Shown in pieces: positions 34,929-43,732 of a stretch of 64,000 nucleotides of DNA. Position numbers and translations under genes: made by a program. Each line of letters starts with the position of its first letter. The first letter of the stretch is position 1. Under the pieces are notes generated by a model that saw nothing but the letters and a program-made list of their open reading frames with translations, was not told the origin of the DNA and made no database searches. Source of the stretch: Fen-1298 sp050015675. Its GTDB lineage: Bacteria; Bacteroidota; Ignavibacteria; UBA10030. The stretch spans positions 1 to 64,000 of the forward strand of contig JBEKAY010000013.1 of assembly GCA_050015675.1 (NCBI GenBank), written 5' to 3'.

Positions 34929-34931
34929 CAC

Positions 34932-34958
34932 AAAGACTCGTATTGCGAGGTTTTTCTT
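34932..34958 (+). terminator. Rho-independent terminator after tRNA-Leu
   Basis: CTCG at 34937-34940 pairs with CGAG at 34946-34949, with upstream AAA facing the T-rich tail TTTTTCTTTT. The sequence is closely similar to the terminator-like hairpin at 42651-42680. Confidence 0.75.
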
Positions 34959-35063
34959 TTCATCCTATAATTTTGTCCCTTTCGATACACTTATCATAAA
35001 ATTTTTTGGAAACCCGATTGAACATTCAGTTGGGCTTTTGCTCTTTTCTTCCTATCATTCATC

Positions 35064-35768
35064 GTGAAGAGTCAAATGACGATAAAACAAAACGAAGAAT
35101 CACACGAACAATTCCGCGATCTTTCTGCCTATCTTCAATCCGCGCGTGAAGAAGAACGGAAAAGCATTGCTCGTGAGATCCATGATGAACTGGGTCAAGC
35201 GCTGACAACCATAAAACTTGAGTTGTCACTTTTGCAAGAAGAAGTTCTGCACGATGCATCAGCAGCTACTGACCGTATTCATTCTATGAAAGAACGGGTC
35301 GATGAGACTATTCATACAGTGAAAGGCATTATCACAAAACTACGCCCTGGGTTATTAGACGACCTCGGCCTCACCGCCGCCATCGAATGGCAGGCAAACG
35401 ATTTTCAGCGACATACAGGAATTGTTTGTGAAATATCGATGGAACCAGAAGAGATGAATATCAATCAGGAAATTTCTACAGCTATGTTCCGTATTTTTCA
35501 AGAAACATTAACGAACATTACGCGCCACTCCGGTGCTACACGTGTTATAGTTCATCTTTACCAGAAAGACAATGCGCTCGAATTGCAGGTTCACGACAAT
35601 GGACGCGGGATCACATCCCAAGAAATCAACGACCCAAAGTCATTCGGTTTGATCGGCATTCGCGAACGTGCTCAGTACTGGCACGGCATTGTGAATATCG
35701 AAGGTAAGGCAGGGCTAGGAACTATCGTCACTGTTCGATTCCCGCGAACGTCGGAGAAGCAGAAGTGA
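35064..35768 (+). CDS. Cytosolic sensor histidine kinase, NarL-partner type (HisKA_3)
   Basis: The 234-residue protein starts with GTG (ATG four codons later is possible). It has only the kinase core: the H-box REEERKSIAREIHDELGQAL with the phospho-accepting histidine, LRPGLLDDLGL, the N-box-like LFQETLTNITRHSGA, and the ATP-lid DNGRGI and GLIGIRERA. There is no sensor domain or membrane segment, so the signal must come from a partner or from the cytoplasm. It overlaps the response regulator gene as GTGA, so the two form a pair. Confidence 0.9.
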   Translation: MKSQMTIKQNEESHEQFRDLSAYLQSAREEERKSIAREIHDELGQALTTIKLELSLLQEEVLHDASAATDRIHSMKERVDETIHTVKGIITKLRPGLLDDLGLTAAIEWQANDFQRHTGIVCEISMEPEEMNINQEISTAMFRIFQETLTNITRHSGATRVIVHLYQKDNALELQVHDNGRGITSQEINDPKSFGLIGIRERAQYWHGIVNIEGKAGLGTIVTVRFPRTSEKQK

Positions 35769-36439
35769 TCCGCATCCTGATTGTTGACGATCATGCGATG
35801 TTTCGCGAAGGATTGAAACAAATTCTTGCAAAACATTCCGATATATGTGTTGTGGACGAAGCCGGTAGTGGCCAAGAGGTGATAGCAAAAGTTCTCCAGC
35901 ATAAGCTTGATGTAGTTCTCCTCGATATTTCGCTTCCGGGGAGAAGCGGCCCCGAACTACTCGGTGAAATTAAAAAATTGAAACCGGAACTTGCTGTATT
36001 AGTTTTAAGCATGCATCCAGAAGATCAGTATGCCGTGCGTATGATGAAGGCAGGTGCACTGGGATATATGACAAAAGAAAGCGCTCCTGAAGAATTAATT
36101 TCAGCCATCCGCAAAGTCTCTAAGGGAAGGCATTATATAAGTTCAAAATTAGCAGAGGAAATGGCGGTTGCACTCGAAACGAACACACCGAAACTCCCTC
36201 ATTCAACACTTTCCAATCGCGAGTTTCATGTCATGCGAATGCTCGCCTCAGGCAAATCGCTCAAAGATATTGCTAGCGAATTATTGATCAGCGAAAAGAC
36301 AGTTACAACGTATCGAGCTCGTATTCTTGAAAAAATGAGATTACACAATAACGTCGAACTGACGCTGTACGCCATAGAGAATAAATTGCTGCCCTGGTAC
36401 TTTTCTTTGCGAGATGAGGACCATTCTACCCGGGAATAG
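35765..36439 (+). CDS. Response regulator, NarL/FixJ (LuxR) family
   Basis: The 224-residue protein starts at a GTG overlapping the kinase stop (GTGA). The receiver domain has the acidic pair in IVDDH, phospho-acceptor Asp in VVLLDISLPG, and Lys in YMTKESAP. The C-terminal LuxR helix-turn-helix is LKDIASELLISEKTVTTYRA. It should bind palindromic DNA as a dimer when phosphorylated. It converges with a glutamate dehydrogenase gene. Targets are unknown; a palindrome near gdhA at 42564 is a candidate by inference. Confidence 0.92.
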   Translation: MIRILIVDDHAMFREGLKQILAKHSDICVVDEAGSGQEVIAKVLQHKLDVVLLDISLPGRSGPELLGEIKKLKPELAVLVLSMHPEDQYAVRMMKAGALGYMTKESAPEELISAIRKVSKGRHYISSKLAEEMAVALETNTPKLPHSTLSNREFHVMRMLASGKSLKDIASELLISEKTVTTYRARILEKMRLHNNVELTLYAIENKLLPWYFSLRDEDHSTRE

Positions 36440-36492
36440 TTTTTTCTAAAATCGGTATTTGGCACGTTTTTATCAGATGACATTATCATCAA

Positions 36493-36523
36493 AACAAGAT
36501 TGACATACAAATGCCATCTTGTT
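36493..36523 (-). terminator. Weak hairpin terminator candidate for the minus-strand gdh gene
   Basis: AACAAGAT at 36493-36500 pairs with ATCTTGTT at 36516-36523 (8 bp, 15-nt loop). On the minus strand the stem is followed by a short T run only, so efficiency is doubtful. Confidence 0.35.
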
Positions 36524-36532
36524 ATGAACGTT

Positions 36533-37780
36533 TTATACCCAACCGCGCAATTTACAAGCTTCCGCAACACGCGCTACGCCGACAACCATAGCCGCTAATC
36601 TTGGATGGACTTTCTTCTCTCGAATAGCTTCCTGAACTGTGTGATACGCTTTTCGCATCTTCTCGTCAAGCCGTTCATGTACAGTTGTTTCATCCCAGAA
36701 GAAAGAACTTTTATCTTGCACCATTTCAAAGTAGGATACGGTTACGCCGCCTGCACTGGCAAGAATATCAGGAATGACGTGAATGCCGCGTTTATGGAGA
36801 AAAAGATCAGCTTCTGGAGTCGTGGGACCGTTTGCAAGCTCGCACACAATCTTCGCTTTAACACGTTCCATATTGTCTTCATTGATGGAATTTTCAAGCG
36901 CCGCCGGATAGAGAATATCCACTTCGAGTTCGAGAACTAAATCCCGTGGAATGCTTCGAGTCCCTGGAAATCCGACAACAGATCCTGTTTTAAGTTTGTG
37001 TGTAACAAGTTCTTTCGGATTCATTCCATCCGGATTCAAGATGCCGCCGCGTGAATCACAAACAGCAATCAATTTTCCCCCGCCCAAAAGTTCAGGATGC
37101 AGCAATGCTGTTCGTTGACCGGCATTTCCAAAACCTTGAATCGCAAACGTCCCGGTCGCATCAACACCAAGAACCTTACAAGCTTCACGGACAGCAATAA
37201 CACCTCCACGGGCGGTCGCATCACGACGGCCTTCTGTACCACCGATCTGTTGCGGCTTGTCTGTAAAAACACCGGGGTGATGAAATTGCATAAGAGTCTC
37301 ATACTCATCCATCATCCAAGCCATTGTTTGCGGATTTGTATAGACATCAGGAGCAGGTACGTCTTTATCTATACCAATGTATTGAACAACAGCACGAACG
37401 TATGCGCGAGATAAATTCTCTAACTCTCGCTCAGACATTTTACGCGGATTGCAGACCACTCCGCCTTTTGCACCACCGAGCGGGAGATCCAACACTGATG
37501 TTTTCCATGTCATCCATCCTGAAAGTGCCCGAATCGAATCGCCTGTTTCATCCGGATGGAAACGGATACCGCCTTTCGCAGGCCCACGTGCAGAATTATA
37601 TTGGATTCGATACCCATGGAATATATTGACTTCTCCATTATCCATACGGACCGGTATGGTAAATTTATATTCCCGCTGAGGCCACATAAGCAATTCAGTG
37701 GTCGCATGATCCAGATTGAGGATTTTAGCGGCTTCTGCCACCTGCTGTTGAAGTACATCGAATGAATTATACGAACCCAT
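36533..37780 (-). CDS. Glutamate dehydrogenase, 415-residue type
   Basis: The enzyme interconverts glutamate and 2-oxoglutarate plus ammonia. Family motifs are KGGIRFHPDE, the active-site lysine block LPLGGAKGGVVCNP, DVPAPDVYTN and the dinucleotide fold FAIQGFGNAGQRTALL. At 415 residues it matches NAD-type catabolic or archaeal-like enzymes, unlike the 453-residue paralogue at 41089. An AAGGAG site lies at 37787-37792, inside the end of the preceding zinc-ribbon gene. That gene ends 3 bp before this start, so the two are cotranslated. Coenzyme choice is inferred from length class only. Confidence 0.92.
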   Translation of the reverse strand: MGSYNSFDVLQQQVAEAAKILNLDHATTELLMWPQREYKFTIPVRMDNGEVNIFHGYRIQYNSARGPAKGGIRFHPDETGDSIRALSGWMTWKTSVLDLPLGGAKGGVVCNPRKMSERELENLSRAYVRAVVQYIGIDKDVPAPDVYTNPQTMAWMMDEYETLMQFHHPGVFTDKPQQIGGTEGRRDATARGGVIAVREACKVLGVDATGTFAIQGFGNAGQRTALLHPELLGGGKLIAVCDSRGGILNPDGMNPKELVTHKLKTGSVVGFPGTRSIPRDLVLELEVDILYPAALENSINEDNMERVKAKIVCELANGPTTPEADLFLHKRGIHVIPDILASAGGVTVSYFEMVQDKSSFFWDETTVHERLDEKMRKAYHTVQEAIREKKVHPRLAAMVVGVARVAEACKLRGWV

Positions 37781-37783
37781 TGT

Positions 37784-37975
37784 CTACTCCTTCTCTCGCT
37801 CTAAAGAATGATCGTCCATTTTATCCAACCCATCCCGTCGATCCAGAATAATTCTGTACCAGCAGTTCTTACACATCAACGAGCGATCTACGCTCAACAG
37901 CACTTGCTGCCATGGACTTAGTTTTTCTCCGCAGTGAGGACATGCGTCATAAATTTTTATGCCAGCATTTTCCAC
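37784..37975 (-). CDS. Small zinc-ribbon protein (63 aa)
   Basis: The 63-residue product has two CxxC pairs, CPHCGEK and CKNCWYR, spaced by about 23 residues, which fit one zinc-ribbon. The remainder is charged. It is 1 bp downstream of the receiver/PEP-synthase-like gene and 3 bp upstream of glutamate dehydrogenase. It may be a regulatory or assembly protein for one of these, but nothing in the sequence shows which. I know no named homologue. Confidence 0.75.
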   Translation of the reverse strand: MENAGIKIYDACPHCGEKLSPWQQVLLSVDRSLMCKNCWYRIILDRRDGLDKMDDHSLEREKE

Positions 37976-37976
37976 G

Positions 37977-40900
37977 TCATCCCTCCGGCTTCAGGATCAC
38001 CCCTTTGTTTTGGTGTCCGTTGATTTTAACGATAAGGCATTTATCAAATCTAAATAACTTTGTATATCGTTTTTTCTCTAATGGCGGTTGGCTCAGCAGC
38101 CATCCCCAGTCTAAGAATCCTTGCTTCTGAAATTCGCTGACAGTAAAATAACCGATCATAAACGAAGTAATGTTTTGGAAAAAATGAGAGCCCTGTGATG
38201 GCGTTACCGACATATCCTTAAAACCGGTTTCTATAATCGCCCTTGCACCCGAAATTTGTTCCCACGTTACAGGAATGCCCAGCCATGGATCAAGTGAACC
38301 CCAGCGGCCAATACCGATTAAAAGATACGGCTTATTCTCTCGTAAAAGCTGCGCATTGAACGAAGCAATTTCTGCTGCGACTTGCTGGCTTGCAGCCCGA
38401 TCAAACAATTGGTAATCGACAGCGACAATATCAAAAATGCCATCAATCAATCCGTGCCCAAGCACTTGATTACTCTGGCACAGGATCTTTGAGTGATCAA
38501 TTTCTTCAACCACTAATTCTTCTGACTCGCGGTTCACCACTAATGGACGCATTTGCAATAGAGCAAATTCCGTCCCCGACGGGTACGGCACATCAAAATT
38601 GACTGCAAATTCCATTTCAACCGGCGTTCCCATTCCCCAAACGCCCATATCAAGCAGGAGCTCTATGATCTCCGCTATCGGTACAAATTTATTGTGGAGA
38701 ATTGGTGCAAACGTTACAACGCGTGTACCTTTTCGTCCTAAACCGTTAGAGATCGCATCATTTTCCGGGAGATATGTGGAGCCAACATATTTAAGCACGT
38801 CATCGCGCTCTGCGACTTCCAACCCTTGCTGTTGAACCAGTACGTCATACGTTTCCTCACCGAAATCCGGATCGGCATCGAGAGTTAAGGAAAAAAATGA
38901 CCATTGAGAACTATTGAGCGTTTCCTTTACAGAATAAAATTGTACGATGTCGTTTGGATATTTTGGACAGAACCGAACGGTATTGCCACCATCCACAACC
39001 CATTTGCCCAATCCCAATGCAACTGCCGCTGTCCCATCGGATGATTTTTGCGGCTTCAATGGATAAAAATTATATGATTTGGCAACACCGGAAATGTCGG
39101 GGTAATATCTATTCTCATGCACTTTGCCAACGAGGTTCTGAACAATGACCGCCATTTTTTCTTCTTCATAGCGGTAGGAAGTTATGCGGATATAATCCTT
39201 TGCGCTTTGATAGAATGTGGAAGCATAGACGCGTTTGATGCTCTTCAAGAGATCATTCAATCGAACGTGGATGTCCGCATGCGCATTGGGGATCATGTAG
39301 GTTTCGTACACGCCTGCAAAAGGATGATACTGGGAATCCTCTAACATACTGGATGAACGAACCGCCAACGGCGTACGCGCCAATTCAAGGAATGATAAGA
39401 GATCTGCAATGACTTCCGACGGAAATTTATCTGCAAGAAGAAACCGCTTTGTAATTTCCCTATCATCCTTGCATTCCATTGCGAATTTCAGCAGATCATT
39501 CTCTTTCAGAAATTGGTCGAAGACATCCGTACCAAGAACAACTGCCGAAGGAACATAAATTTTCACATGCTCGAACCGGGTCCGAACATTATAATCATTA
39601 AGAAGCATGTCAACAAAACCGAGTCCGCGGGCTTTGCCGCCCAGCGAGCCGCCGCCAATACGCGCAAAAGTTGTTTCCGAGCCAAATGTATCTTTTGAAA
39701 AGTTCGCGACAATACCGCGCTGACATAAATTGCGATAATGGTGGAGAGAGATGATTAAATCTTTTCGTAATGCTTCTACGTTCGGAAAATCGGAGACCTT
39801 TCGTGGAAGAAGTTTGCCGGCTAACCAAAATTCTGTCCGTGCCCTCAGCCAACTGGAAAAGTGATTGCGATCTGCGTGGTAACGGATGCTCTCCCCCGGA
39901 ACAACCCGGAGCATGTCTTCCAGACTTTTCATATCGTTTGCACGGCCGACTTCTGTTCCATCCGGCAAACGGAAAACGAAATCACCGAAACTGAAGTTGT
40001 AAATCATAAACTGCTGGAGATCATGCATCAGCGAGGGTGAATCCTTCAACGTGAAAGAAGCGCCCATATTTTCTGCTGACACTTTATTCTCTCGAACGTT
40101 TGAAAAAAGAAGAATAGGCACATCTGGTTTTTCACTTCGCACTGCCTGCACAAAATCAATTCCTGCATGCGGGTCTTGTTTCCCGTTGCGCGGAAAATCA
40201 ATATCCGAAATAATTCCAAGAAGAAATCTTTTATACCGAGTGTAATATGTCCACGCTTCTTCATACGTACTGCATAAAAGAATTTTCGGACTCGCGCGCA
40301 TGCGCAGGAATTTGTGGCCAAGGTCTATTCCTTCGGAAATCAACCGCTGGGATTGCTTGAGGATTTCAGTGTAAATGATTGGAAGAAACGAAGAATAGTA
40401 ATTGACGTTGTCTTCGATAACAATAATCGATTGCACGCCGACCGCCTGTGTATCATGCTCAACATTGAGGCGGTCTTCCAGAAACTTGATAATCGCGATG
40501 ATGATACGAAAATCGCCCTGCCAAATAAATATTTTGTCGAACACTGACGTATCGTGCGTAAGCAAAAAATGTTTTAGCTCACGCGTATCATGCATAAGCA
40601 AAACGACAGGGATGTTAAGGTCGGATTGTTTTACTAATCGCGCGAAATCGATTGCTTGCATATCATCGATGTGCAATGTGGTAATGATAAGATCGAAGTG
40701 GCGTTCTTCTTTTGCAAGCACCATCGCTTCTTTGCCGCTTGAAACACACGTAAGCTCAGGCGATTGGCTGAGATTGAGTCCTTCGTATTCGCCACGGCTT
40801 AATTCGTACAGCCGGCCATCTTCTTCGAAAAGATACAGATCATAGAGACTGGAAACAAGCAGGACATTGCTTATGCGAATGCGCATTGGGTTCTGGACGC

Positions 40901-40979
40901 CGTAAAAAAGATTTCCAAACCCATGCTCAACCGAATTAGAATCTAACGGACTAACGGCTTGATCAACTTTTTCTTCCAT
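37977..40979 (-). CDS. Receiver-like domains fused to a PEP-synthase/PPDK N-terminal (ATP-grasp) domain
   Basis: The 1000-residue protein has a degenerate receiver-like domain (about 35-170). A second receiver-like domain (about 183-330) has acidic residues in IVIEDN and ISDIDFPRNG and the end ILLFSNV. From about 436 the PPDK_N/ATP-grasp region begins (FARIGGGSLGGKARGLGF), with TPLAVRSSSMLEDSQYHPFA and GTEFALLQMRPLVVN as further family blocks. The phosphohistidine swivel and PEP-binding domains of true PEP synthase are not seen. It may therefore be a regulatory kinase-like protein and not a metabolic enzyme. It is followed 1 bp later by a zinc-ribbon gene and then glutamate dehydrogenase. Function unknown. 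Confidence 0.85.
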   Translation of the reverse strand: MEEKVDQAVSPLDSNSVEHGFGNLFYGVQNPMRIRISNVLLVSSLYDLYLFEEDGRLYELSRGEYEGLNLSQSPELTCVSSGKEAMVLAKEERHFDLIITTLHIDDMQAIDFARLVKQSDLNIPVVLLMHDTRELKHFLLTHDTSVFDKIFIWQGDFRIIIAIIKFLEDRLNVEHDTQAVGVQSIIVIEDNVNYYSSFLPIIYTEILKQSQRLISEGIDLGHKFLRMRASPKILLCSTYEEAWTYYTRYKRFLLGIISDIDFPRNGKQDPHAGIDFVQAVRSEKPDVPILLFSNVRENKVSAENMGASFTLKDSPSLMHDLQQFMIYNFSFGDFVFRLPDGTEVGRANDMKSLEDMLRVVPGESIRYHADRNHFSSWLRARTEFWLAGKLLPRKVSDFPNVEALRKDLIISLHHYRNLCQRGIVANFSKDTFGSETTFARIGGGSLGGKARGLGFVDMLLNDYNVRTRFEHVKIYVPSAVVLGTDVFDQFLKENDLLKFAMECKDDREITKRFLLADKFPSEVIADLLSFLELARTPLAVRSSSMLEDSQYHPFAGVYETYMIPNAHADIHVRLNDLLKSIKRVYASTFYQSAKDYIRITSYRYEEEKMAVIVQNLVGKVHENRYYPDISGVAKSYNFYPLKPQKSSDGTAAVALGLGKWVVDGGNTVRFCPKYPNDIVQFYSVKETLNSSQWSFFSLTLDADPDFGEETYDVLVQQQGLEVAERDDVLKYVGSTYLPENDAISNGLGRKGTRVVTFAPILHNKFVPIAEIIELLLDMGVWGMGTPVEMEFAVNFDVPYPSGTEFALLQMRPLVVNRESEELVVEEIDHSKILCQSNQVLGHGLIDGIFDIVAVDYQLFDRAASQQVAAEIASFNAQLLRENKPYLLIGIGRWGSLDPWLGIPVTWEQISGARAIIETGFKDMSVTPSQGSHFFQNITSFMIGYFTVSEFQKQGFLDWGWLLSQPPLEKKRYTKLFRFDKCLIVKINGHQNKGVILKPEG

Positions 40980-41000
40980 AAGTCCATACCAGCTTCAATA

Positions 41001-41061
41001 AATGGCCGCCGCCTTCCGATCAAAACCCTGACAAGGTTCAGAATCTGGCGGCAGTCATTGT
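41001..41061 (-). promoter_or_regulatory. Long imperfect hairpin between gdhA and the receiver/PEP-synthase-like gene
   Basis: On the minus strand GCCGCC (41047-41052) pairs with GGCGGC (41008-41013). Inside this, GAT pairs with ATC and AACC with GGTT around a TTGTCAG loop. AATG and CATT may extend the base. It has no T tail, so it is a leader or processing structure and not a standard terminator. Placed in the 109-bp gap, it could set the relative expression of the two genes. Confidence 0.45.
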
Positions 41062-41088
41062 AATTTTAGTACAGATCAGTCCAGCGGG

Positions 41089-42450
41089 TTACACGATCCC
41101 TTGATCCATCATCGCATCAGCAACTTTTAAGAAACCGCCGATGTTAGCACCATTGACGTAATTGCCAGGCGTACCAAACCGATCCGCCATATCAACACAC
41201 GTCTTGTGGATACTCTTCATAATCTGATGCAACCGACTGTCCACTTCTTCGCGTGGCCATGGCAAGCGCATGCTATTCTGGCTCATTTCTAAACCTGAGG
41301 TTGCCACGCCGCCAGCATTTGCTGCTTTACCGGGACCATAAAGAATTTTTGCATCAAGGAAAAGTTTCACGCCATCGAGCGTCGTTGGCATATTCGCGCC
41401 TTCCGCTACAGCATAGATACCGTTCTTCAGTAAGTTTTGCGCATCCTTACCGTTGACCTCGTTCTGCGTTGCGCTTGGGAACGCACAATCCGCTTTGTGA
41501 TTCCACAATGGATTGTAGTCAAGTTTAGAATCGACGGGCGTGTAGACTGCTTTCTTATATTTTTCCGTGTATTCCGAGATACGTCCACGACGAACATTTT
41601 TCAATTCCATAATGAACGCGAGTTTATTCTCGTCAATACCTTCTTCATCGTAAATATAACCATTTGAATCGGAAAGTGTTACTACTTTTCCGCCAAGTTG
41701 ATTAATTTTTTCGACAGTATACTGCGCCACATTGCCGCTTCCGGAAACAAGACATTTTTTCCCTTCAAGCGTTTTTCCGCGTGTCGCAAGCATCTCGGCT
41801 GCAAAATAGACTGCCCCGTACCCGGTTGCTTCGGGACGAATGAGCGAGCCGCCCCAGTTAAGTCCTTTACCGGTAAGTACACCGGTGAATTCATTCCGTA
41901 ATTTTTTATACTGACCGAAAAGATATCCGATCTCGCGTCCACCTACACCGATATCGCCGGCAGGAACATCTGTATCAGATCCAACATGACGGTACAATTC
42001 ACTCATGAATGCCTGACAGAACCGCATAATTTTCAGATCGCTCTTTCCTTTTGGATCGAAGTCTGAACCGCCCTTCGCTCCACCCATCGGTAATGTTGTG
42101 AGACTGTTTTTGAAAACCTGCTCGAACGCAAGAAACTTTAAAATACCAACCGTGACCGAAGGATGGAATCGCAAACCGCCTTTGTAAGGGCCAATCGCAC
42201 TGTTCATCTGAATACGGTAACCGCGGTTGATATGTATTTCACCTTGATCATCTACCCAAGGAACACGAAATTGAATCAATCGTTCTGGTTCTATGATTCG
42301 TTCAAGAATTTTAGATGAGCGATATTCCGGATGACGCTCCAGAACAAGAGATAATGACTCAGCTACCTCTTGCACTGCTTGATGAAACTCCGGCTCCGCA
42401 GGATTTTTTGCTTTTACCTCTGCAACGAGATCTTTCACGTAATGAGACAT
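41089..42450 (-). CDS. gdhA: NADP-type glutamate dehydrogenase
   Basis: The 453-residue length and motifs match hexameric GdhA of the anabolic type: YKGGLRFHPSV, the active-site block LPMGGAKGGSDFDPKGKSD, DVPAGDIGVGGREIGYLFG and a Rossmann segment CLVSGSGNVAQYT. It fixes ammonia onto 2-oxoglutarate. The start is supported by a strong AAGGAGG site at 42456-42462. A perfect palindrome lies 114 bp upstream. The neighbour on the same strand is the receiver/PEP-synthase-like gene, and a second, shorter glutamate dehydrogenase closes the same run. Confidence 0.95.
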   Translation of the reverse strand: MSHYVKDLVAEVKAKNPAEPEFHQAVQEVAESLSLVLERHPEYRSSKILERIIEPERLIQFRVPWVDDQGEIHINRGYRIQMNSAIGPYKGGLRFHPSVTVGILKFLAFEQVFKNSLTTLPMGGAKGGSDFDPKGKSDLKIMRFCQAFMSELYRHVGSDTDVPAGDIGVGGREIGYLFGQYKKLRNEFTGVLTGKGLNWGGSLIRPEATGYGAVYFAAEMLATRGKTLEGKKCLVSGSGNVAQYTVEKINQLGGKVVTLSDSNGYIYDEEGIDENKLAFIMELKNVRRGRISEYTEKYKKAVYTPVDSKLDYNPLWNHKADCAFPSATQNEVNGKDAQNLLKNGIYAVAEGANMPTTLDGVKLFLDAKILYGPGKAANAGGVATSGLEMSQNSMRLPWPREEVDSRLHQIMKSIHKTCVDMADRFGTPGNYVNGANIGGFLKVADAMMDQGIV

Positions 42451-42563
42451 TGGAACCTCCTTGAATAAATGATGGATGATTACTGATTAGTGAATGATGC
42501 AAAATGATTATTGCCATCTTAAGATGAATTGGGAGAAAAATGTAGTGGGGAAACACTGAAATC

Positions 42564-42585
42564 GTTGTAGGGAATACCCTACAAC
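42564..42585. promoter_or_regulatory. Perfect palindrome, candidate operator upstream of gdhA
   Basis: GTTGTAGGG (42564-42572) is exactly inverted as CCCTACAAC (42577-42585) around AATA. The 9-bp arms and short spacer are typical of dimeric regulator sites. It lies in the divergent gap between gdhA and the hydroxyacid dehydrogenase gene. The regulator is not known; a NarL-type regulator encoded at 35765 is one possibility. Confidence 0.5.
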
Positions 42586-42650
42586 ACTATGCCATCAGTT
42601 TATAGCTGAGTATAATCAAAAAATGACTTGTCTAGTTTCCTGCGCACAAA

Positions 42651-42680
42651 AGACTCGCTTTGCGATGTCTTTCTTTTTAT
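42651..42680 (+). terminator. Terminator-like hairpin upstream of the hydroxyacid dehydrogenase gene
   Basis: AGACTCGC (42651-42658) pairs with GCGA and GTCT (42662-42670, one bulged T) over a TTT loop, followed by TTCTTTTTAT. It closely resembles the hairpin after tRNA-Leu. No plus-strand gene lies upstream, so it may be a leader attenuator or a copy of the tRNA terminator. Confidence 0.55.
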
Positions 42681-42700
42681 CTTAATCCCAATCGAAAACT

Positions 42701-43708
42701 GTGAATAGCATTATCCATCAACAATCACAACTCATCGCACAGAACATGGACGTTTATTTTTACGAAGCGTTTGAAGAAGAAACCGATGCGCTCAAATCTC
42801 TTCTTGGTAATCAATTATCCTATGACTTAACGGATAAAACGATTCAGGAAGCCGGGCATCTCAATCCACCAGCACGTCTGATTAGTATCCGCACACAATC
42901 TATCGTTCCGCCAGGGTGGGCAAGCAAACTTGATGGTATTTTGAGCCGAAGCACCGGTTACGATCATCTAAAAAGATATTTAGAGGGAATTCACATACAA
43001 CTTCCATGCGGCTATCTGGAAGAATACGCTACACGCGCTGTTGCCGAACATGCCATTCTGCTGATGATGGCTTTAATGCGGCGACTGCCGCAACAGATGA
43101 CGCAGTTTCAACACTTCGATCGTGATGGCTTAACAGGCGGAGAATGCTCAGATAAGAATCTTCTCGTAGTTGGCGTGGGACGAATCGGGAGTGAAATTGT
43201 TAAAATCGGTACTGCGCTTGGAATGAATGTCCGCGGTGTGGATATCGTTCATCATAATAATGAAGTGCATTATAACGGAAAAGAGGAAGGCATCGCTTGG
43301 GCAGACGTCATTATCTGCGCGATGAATTTGACAAACGAAAATCGCGGTTACTTTTCTTACAACCTTTTAAAGCAAGCAAAGCAGGGTATTCTCTTCATCA
43401 ATGTTGCACGAGGGGAACATGCTCCGCTTTCCGATTTGCTGAAGTTAGTGCAGGAACACCATCTCTGTGGACTTGGGCTTGATGTCTTTGAAGATGAACC
43501 GAATGTTGCCGTCGCTTTGCGGAGCGGACACATGAAAACTTCTTCCGAAGCTCAAATAGTAACGGCATTACTTCAGCATCCAAATATTCTTTTCACACCG
43601 CACAATGCATTTAACACAATCGAAGCAGTACAACGAAAATCTCAGTTTACTGTTGATGAGGTTTTGTACTTTCTGAAGAATAAGAATTTTCGGTGTGCTG
43701 TACGGTAA
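42701..43708 (+). CDS. D-isomer-specific 2-hydroxyacid dehydrogenase
   Basis: The protein has the NAD-binding motif LLVVGVGRIGSEIVKIG, catalytic Arg in NVARGEHAP, Glu in LDVFEDEP and His in FTPHNAFNT. These residues reduce 2-keto acids to D-2-hydroxy acids. The frame opens with GTG at 42701 (335 residues); an ATG at 42746 (MDVYFYEAFEEET) gives 320 residues and begins where the family usually begins, so I consider it equally likely. A terminator-like hairpin lies 20 bp upstream. Substrate not readable; D-lactate or phosphonate-type acids are possible. Confidence 0.88.
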   Translation: MNSIIHQQSQLIAQNMDVYFYEAFEEETDALKSLLGNQLSYDLTDKTIQEAGHLNPPARLISIRTQSIVPPGWASKLDGILSRSTGYDHLKRYLEGIHIQLPCGYLEEYATRAVAEHAILLMMALMRRLPQQMTQFQHFDRDGLTGGECSDKNLLVVGVGRIGSEIVKIGTALGMNVRGVDIVHHNNEVHYNGKEEGIAWADVIICAMNLTNENRGYFSYNLLKQAKQGILFINVARGEHAPLSDLLKLVQEHHLCGLGLDVFEDEPNVAVALRSGHMKTSSEAQIVTALLQHPNILFTPHNAFNTIEAVQRKSQFTVDEVLYFLKNKNFRCAVR

Positions 43709-43732
43709 AATCAGTCCGAGCACCTTGACTCG

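Noticed and set aside
37977..40979. Functional PEP synthase
   Set aside because: The phosphohistidine and PEP-binding domains are missing and receiver-like domains occupy the N-terminus.
41001..41061. Possible signal recognition particle RNA
   Set aside because: CTGAACCTTGTCAGG and CGGAAGG resemble SRP RNA blocks, but the sequence next to GGAA cannot form the required apical stem and AGCAG is GGCGG here. Kept only as a hairpin.
42601..42650. Second tRNA before the terminator-like hairpin
   Set aside because: No cloverleaf or acceptor pairing can be made in the upstream 80 bases.
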